NCBI RefSeq assembly: GCF_004210375.1 | Contig: NC_134825.1 | Span: 65,711,558-65,775,557 of the forward strand | Origin: Tachypleus tridentatus | Taxonomy: Eukaryota > Arthropoda > Merostomata > Xiphosura > Limulidae | DNA: 64,000 bases | Reading direction: 5' to 3' | Shown here: in pieces, positions 58,677-64,000 of the stretch | Layout of the letters: the number at the start of each line of letters is the position of its first letter | Position numbering within the stretch: the stretch's first letter is position 1 | Program-made: the position numbers and the translations under genes | Notes under the pieces: generated by a model | What the model was told of the DNA's origin: nothing | Databases searched by the model: none | The model's input: only the letters and a program-made list of their open reading frames with translations

Positions 58677-58984
58677 GTATGACCTAGAAGCAGTTTGTGT
58701 ACTACAAATAATTAATAAAACTAATTTGTACATGACAAATACATATGTAATCACAATTTTATCTAGCAAAGTTATTGAAAATAACTTTCAGAAAATAAGA
58801 TAATCACTAGAAAGATGAAATAAAACTTTCAATTAGATGTTAAAATTTTTAGCTTAGATATATGAATTTTAAATTTTGTCAAAGCATATTTTTGGTAATG
58901 AAGCTAAACATTCAAGATACTTGTCTAAAAACTGATTAAAATAAATGAACAATCAGCTGTTTACATACATTATATAAAACCTTT

Positions 58985-61900
58985 ATTCTGATGACCTCTA
59001 CTCAGAAAAATAACCATTCCTATTCATTTCTACCCTTTATAATTTTTACTCATGCCACAAGGTTTTTATCTCTCCTTCATTGGAATTGACTGATTCCAAT
59101 GCATCTGTCATGCAAATCATCATGCATCAACATTCCACCAATAAGAGTGTGCACATACTCTCATGATGCATGTGGTTCCCTCTGTTCAGTTGTACCTCAT
59201 TGTCGCTTCTTGTTTTGCAGTATTCACATTCAGATGTTTTGTCTTTTGGTGCTCTTCATGTGAGTCATGATTTTAATAGTTTATTTGCCAAAGTGGGATT
59301 TTTTAATTGTAGTTTAGTTTCTTTACATTGAAGAAGACTTAATTTCTTAATCTTTTTTCTGTTATTATCCATTGTGAGATTGATCATTATATGGATAAAC
59401 AACTGATCATCCTGAACAAACCAAAATGTGTTTGGGCCATTCAAGATTTGATAGATTTTTTACAACCCCAGGATTTTACAGTGTTTTTCCCTACCTCTCC
59501 TGCAAAATTAGCTTGGCCTAATACAGAATTATTCTGTGTGACTTCTCATGTATGTTATGTTCTGTCCAATTCTTTGTTTTTCTCTGATTCTGTATTTTCT
59601 CTTTGCTGGCTTTTTTGTTGTCTTCAACTCTCGGTTTGCACATGATTTCACTGTAGTTGGGATTTGCTGGGTAGGGATGTAACTTTGTCCTGGGTGCTTT
59701 TTCTGCCTCTGTTTGTTTCAGAATTTTTATATTTTAGTTTGGTTACATGTTTTTGATGACACATCTATGACTTTTAAATCTTGTTTATAATCTGTGCATC
59801 AACACTTGATCCATTCTTCTTTGGTTGCATGTTTCTTGCAGTTGGACTAAAGATATGCTAATGTCCATTTCCTGTCTTGATCTTTATCTGTCCATTCTTG
59901 TACTTTCTTTTGGGGTTTCTCATCTCATTGTTTTATTCAACATTCATAGGCATATCCCAATATTTTGTTACTCACAGCCCTCTCTTCAGTTTATTCTCCA
60001 CCTTGTGTTTTCTCACACTGCCTTTTGAACTTGCTTCAACCTTACATGGTTTCAGATTGTGCTTCCCTCATTCTTTGGTTGACTGGCTACTGATCTCTTG
60101 ATCCAAACAGATGTTACCCTTATTATCTGCTCCCATAAGCAGCTTTAATGGGCTGTTGATCAAGTTGGAGATGTCCTCACTGCAACCTATCCAATGTTTT
60201 GTACATTTAGATGTTTTTCTTTTTCTACATACATCTCAGTTGGGCCTGCCATTCTCCTCTTTGACTCTATTCAATGAGGTATCAGTTTTTATTATAGCTC
60301 ATGAAGTTCTGTCACTTTTGGGGATGTTCTTCCATGGTAGCTTTAGTCCCTTAGGTAAGATCATATGTTTACTCTTTCATGGGCTTTTCACAACCACTTG
60401 GAATTTCACAGGGATCCTTTGTCAGATTTCATCTATCCTTCTACTCCTGTAGTCAGTTGGTGTTGGTGGTTAGATGTGACCAACATGTTAGCAGGCTATC
60501 CTGTGACCTCTTCATCATCTGGTTTAAACATTTCATAGATGCATCCCTTCGAGGATGGGGTATGTGAATTGATCAACTGGAAGATTTGGGGTTTTTGGTC
60601 TGTAGCTGAGATGTCTTATGCTATCAGTGTCTTTGAACTTCTCACTGTAGGTCGTATTTTGTTTCTTTTTCTCCATCTGGCCAGAAATTGTCTAGTTATG
60701 ATCCAGTCTGACTTTTATTCATTGGTTACTTATTTTAGCCCTCGTGAGTTGCCCTTTGGGATGTGGATATTAGCGTGGTCCTGCACTACCTCACTTTGCC
60801 TACATTCAAACCACTCTTCTGGTGCTCCTTGTTTCATCTTCCTTATATTTTCCTTCCTTCTCCTATTTGCCTATGGACTTAAGTGGTTTGTTTATTTTTC
60901 AATGACATTTTATGTACTCATTATCCTTCAACAATTCTAATTCTTTCTCAGGATTGTTTTATCTCACTCTTACTTTGGCAGCTTTTAGGGATAATTCCTT
61001 GATTTAGCTATTTTCCCTTCCTATTGTTCCACACCTATGCACCTTTATCTTAGTTGTGATCCAGATAATCCTGTGCATCTTTTCTCTGTTATGTATTGCC
61101 TGCATGACTTTTTTCTGTGGTGTTCACTCTTTCCTTTTTCTTTCTTGGCATCTGTCCTCTATTTGTGTTCTTTCTCCTTCTTCTTTCATTAGTTAGGTTT
61201 GGCTCTTTATTGGATTAGCTGCTTTTTCTTTATCATTTTTTTCCCATACTTTTTCCTAGTCACTTCTCATCCAGTTACCTTTTCAATGGTGTTTCCTCTT
61301 CATTGTCCTTTGGAGGTACTTCAATCAGGCATGTGAACTGCCCATGATATGTTTGTCTCTCACTATTTGCATTGGATCATGGTACTCTTCCTCTTTGGGT
61401 TCTCTTCTGCCTATAACCATTCTAGAATATCAGAATTCAATGAGACTTTGACTGGGTAAGTTTTTTTCTTATTTTCCTTTTCAGAGGACATTTCCCTTTT
61501 GTTATCATTCAATGTTTGGTTCCTACTCTGTAGTGAGTGGTGCCTGACCAGATATTCTTTAGCTGTTCAAATCCACATTGTCATGCCATGTTAACTTGTA
61601 TGTTATAATTCCATGCCCACACAATTTACACTGCAGAGATGGAGTTTTCCTCAAGATTGCTTATGTTTATCTTCACAATAAAATTCTTCATAAATTTGCC
61701 TGTGCTAGACCATACTCACTTATGGATTATAAGAGCAAAGCAGAGAGAAATAACTGTCCATCCCTGCCATGCCTTTTGTTGAATAAAACAGTATGGTCTG
61801 CTTTTAAAAATAGGGTTTTTAAAACTGTGTTGGATGTTGTTGTTTTTTAAGATTCTACACCATGTTTTACCCACCTCTTCATCTAGCAGCACTTGAGAGT

Positions 61901-63195
61901 CTTTACTACTTTCCAGTTCCAAGCTGCTTGGCGATAGGCCATGAATACATTCTCCTGAATAGGTTAATAAAATACAAACAAAATACAGAAATTATTATAA
62001 AACCATTCATTTCAGAGTAGGACAGTGGTTCTCTGTTGGTGTAAATAGTGCTATATCCTTCAGTATGAAATATTAAATAGAATGGGAGTGAGATATCCAA
62101 ATTTCATTCTCTCCTTTGGTTGGGATTTCTCATCCAATTCCCATATGGAAGTTGGTCCCAGTGACTCGATTTTAGATTTAGACTAAAACCAATCAACATA
62201 AGTCCTCACACATCTATTGCAGATGTCTATATTCCTTCCTCATTTATACTCCATCAGTATTGTGAGTTACAATGGATTATTAAAGTTGTTTCCTTTCTGC
62301 TATCTTTCAGTGTTTCTTATTTAAGAACATTAACAAGCAGGAGTGATTCCAATCAGTTGCAGTTTTGATGGAGCATGTTTATGTTATGTAGCTATTTTTT
62401 TCATTCGATAATTGACTCTTCACATACTATTACTCACACCCTAGTCACTCTACACCTAGGAAGATATAGATTTCATTTTACTCACTTTTTATAAATTTCT
62501 GGGATTGAGTTTCATAAAGATAACATGATTTTGATCATTTTCTGGCTATGGTTCCCTCCCAGTTGGATGAGCCTTTCTGTTTTTCACCCATATTTGCAAC
62601 ATCTTTCTGTGATGGGCAAAAATGTATACCTGTTTCACAAGTTATCTGTTCCCCACATCAGATCGTAAAATCTATCTCATCTTAGGAAGTGCTCTTTGAA
62701 TGCTTTTGGAGGATACATCTTTCTTTCCATCACACCAGTCCCTCCACTTATTCAGTGTGGGGTTCCAGCTGTTTATATGAGGAGAGGTAATGTACTGTAT
62801 CAGAAGTAATCATTTACCTACACTGAATGTACATTTCCAATAGGTACTTATCTCTTTTCACACTTCTCAACTTTTAACCTCACTGAAAACTAGTACTTTC
62901 ATCTTCTGCCAAAACTTGAAGGGAGAGTTCAGTAAAATTAAATAGAGGGAGCCACATGCATCCTAGGAGGATGTGGCACTCCTATTGGTGGTGGGTTGAC
63001 ACAATGATTTGCAAGAGAAATGAATTTGAATCAGTCAGTTTCAATGGAGGGGAGATGCAAGGCTTGTGGCATGCATAACAAAATGTTTTTGCATATGGAG
63101 GGCAGCACTGAACAAGAATGGTTATTTATGTGTAAAGATGTGAGTGCCTATTGGAAATAGCTTTTGATGTAGGAAAATTATAACTTCTAGGGACC
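58985..63195 (+). mobile_element. DIRS-like retrotransposon, copy E
   Basis: The left end (GCCACAAGGTTTTTATCTCT then CCTTCATTGGAATTGACTGA, about 59055) is inverted at the right end near 63000-63075 (TCAGTCAGTTTCAATGGAGG; GCAAGGCTTGTGGCATGC). The right end closes with GTAGGAAAATTATAACTTC. Part of the interior matches copy A: an RT-to-RNase H segment, RNase H, the beginning of the recombinase, and the 3' region (CAAAGCAGAGAGAAATAACTGTCCATCC near 61735, read with gaps). It lies in the unfinished PLEKHM2 intron. Boundaries are approximate. Confidence 0.8.
60110..60900 (+). pseudogene. DIRS RNase H and recombinase-start remnant (copy E)
   Basis: About 60528-60735 reads IDASLRGWGM, then WSVAEMSYAISVFELLTVG, then MIQSDFYSLVTY. 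This is the RNase H pattern DASLxGWG, WSxxExxxxINVLELLAV, VQSDNSTVVAY, with the first and later aspartates retained. It is the best-preserved RNase H in the window. The text then skips to VLHYLTLPTFKPLFWCSLFH, the start of the tyrosine-recombinase region also seen in copy A, so sequence between them has been lost. Confidence 0.8.
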
Positions 63196-63555
63196 ATTGC
63201 AGTGTGTAAAAGTTTTATGTTGTGTGCTTGTAAATGTTGATTGCACAAGTATTTTAAGCATTTTCCTAGTTTTTCAAGAATAGGAAAATTTGAATAGCAA
63301 ATACTATTTTAAGAAAGTGGTCCCAGTTTTAAGAAATAAAAAACTGAGATCATATAACAGTTACAGTGTTTACTAATTTCTTGAACTTGCTGAAAGTCTG
63401 CATAAACAATTTAAAAGGACATATGCAATGCATAAAGTTTCTAATCTGGTCACTTCTGTGTGTGTGTGGTGTAAGGTGAATTTGTTACACACTTACTGAA
63501 TTTAAAAAAAAAATGTTACTACCAAACCTTTGGCATAATATTTCTTAACTCTTTC
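63196..63555. other. Intron 12 spacer
   Basis: AT-rich sequence after DIRS copy E with a short (TG)n run near 63460. No PH-domain exon was found here. Confidence 0.5.
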
Positions 63556-63559
63556 ACGA

Positions 63560-64000
63560 TGGCTCAGTATAATGTATACAAGTTCTTCCATATGTTTGCA
63601 CAAATTAACTATTTGCACTATAACTTTTGATATAGCATGTGTATTGTCACAAAACTTGGTTGATTTTTAGTGAAGGTTATAAGTCTTTCATATAAAAAAA
63701 TTCGCATATTTTAACAAAATGTTTTTACTAAAGATTTTTTGTGAAAATAGACTTTTTTGTTAGTATTCTGAGTGCAAACTGATTTCATGATGTGATTAAA
63801 AAGCTTTTCTTCATCCCAAAAATCTCAAATATTGTTTGCATAAACTTTAAATTCCTAAGTGTATTTAAAACATTTGTTTTCAGTAAGACTTTATATTTTG
63901 TTATTTTCTATACTCTATGTGAGGTCTGTCATTTGACAAACCTTGTAACCATCAAAAACAAAATTAGGAAAAAGTATAAATTATTCTATTTTCATGCTAG
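63560..64000. repeat. Dispersed AT-rich repeat, copy 2
   Basis: Collinear with 43640-44095 over about 440 bases, including TTTGCACTATAACTTTTGAT, AGACTTTATATTTTGTTATT and the closing TTTTCATGCTAG. It is cut by the window edge. Confidence 0.85.

Noticed and set aside
58677..58802. Open extension past exon 12 as coding or an alternative C-terminus
   Set aside because: It does not resemble the PH domain that must continue, and a usable donor gtatga is present. Read-through would truncate the PH fold.
58677..64000. Remaining PH-domain exons of PLEKHM2
   Set aside because: I searched by eye for the next PH strands with a phase-2 entry and found none. The interval is mostly DIRS copy E and AT-rich repeat.
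1..64000. Bacterial-style defence, toxin-antitoxin or operon systems
   Set aside because: The window is eukaryotic. No clustered same-strand bacterial genes, ribosome binding sites or CRISPR arrays are present.

Overview
This window is a piece of an AT-rich metazoan nuclear genome, not a prokaryote or virus: there are no long uninterrupted genes, coding sequence comes in short blocks with GT-AG borders, and the rest is intron and transposon debris. Three tRNA-headed SINE families, a non-LTR retrotransposon of a type I associate with chelicerates, and DIRS-like retrotransposons together suggest an arthropod, perhaps a chelicerate such as a horseshoe crab. The species is an inference, not something the sequence proves.

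One host gene can be supported. It lies on the + strand from about 5,239 to beyond the right edge and is the orthologue of PLEKHM2 (SKIP), the RUN- and PH-domain adaptor that links the lysosomal GTPase Arl8 to kinesin-1. Twelve coding exons were read (5239-5361, 12036-12139, 20816-21050, 27346-27408, 31054-31152, 37525-37581, 37811-38763, 41227-41296, 49526-49681, 56187-56275, 56582-56711, 58501-58676). Every junction is phase-compatible, giving about 752 residues from the initiator methionine through the RUN domain, the low-complexity middle, the conserved pre-PH region and the first strands of the PH domain. The rest of the PH domain and the C-terminus are outside the window.

Region by region: 1-5.2 kb is upstream sequence or a 5'-UTR intron, with four SINE copies. 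Intron 1 holds a decayed hAT transposon (6.87-8.18 kb). Intron 2 holds a hAT fragment (12.5-12.86 kb) and the most complete DIRS-like element (13.35-19.5 kb), with reverse transcriptase, RNase H and tyrosine recombinase remnants and a SINE inserted in it. Intron 3 holds an unassigned 1.1 kb element with terminal inverted repeats (22.2-23.35 kb) and a complete but decayed Tigger/pogo element (24.08-26.69 kb), itself apparently invaded by a Helitron-like insertion. Intron 5 holds a second DIRS copy (32.2-36.2 kb). Intron 8 holds a dispersed AT-rich repeat and an internally deleted DIRS copy (46.1-49.2 kb). Intron 9 holds a DIRS copy (50.85-55.05 kb) split by a non-LTR retrotransposon with a 12-bp target duplication. 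The last, incomplete intron holds a fifth DIRS copy (59.0-63.2 kb) and another copy of the AT-rich repeat.

No defence system, CRISPR array, operon or genuine tRNA/rRNA gene is visible. The interesting content is the gene model, five same-orientation DIRS-like elements in one gene, the nesting order of the transposons, a 3' tail shared by the SINEs and the LINE, and an apparently altered kinesin-binding motif in the PLEKHM2 orthologue.
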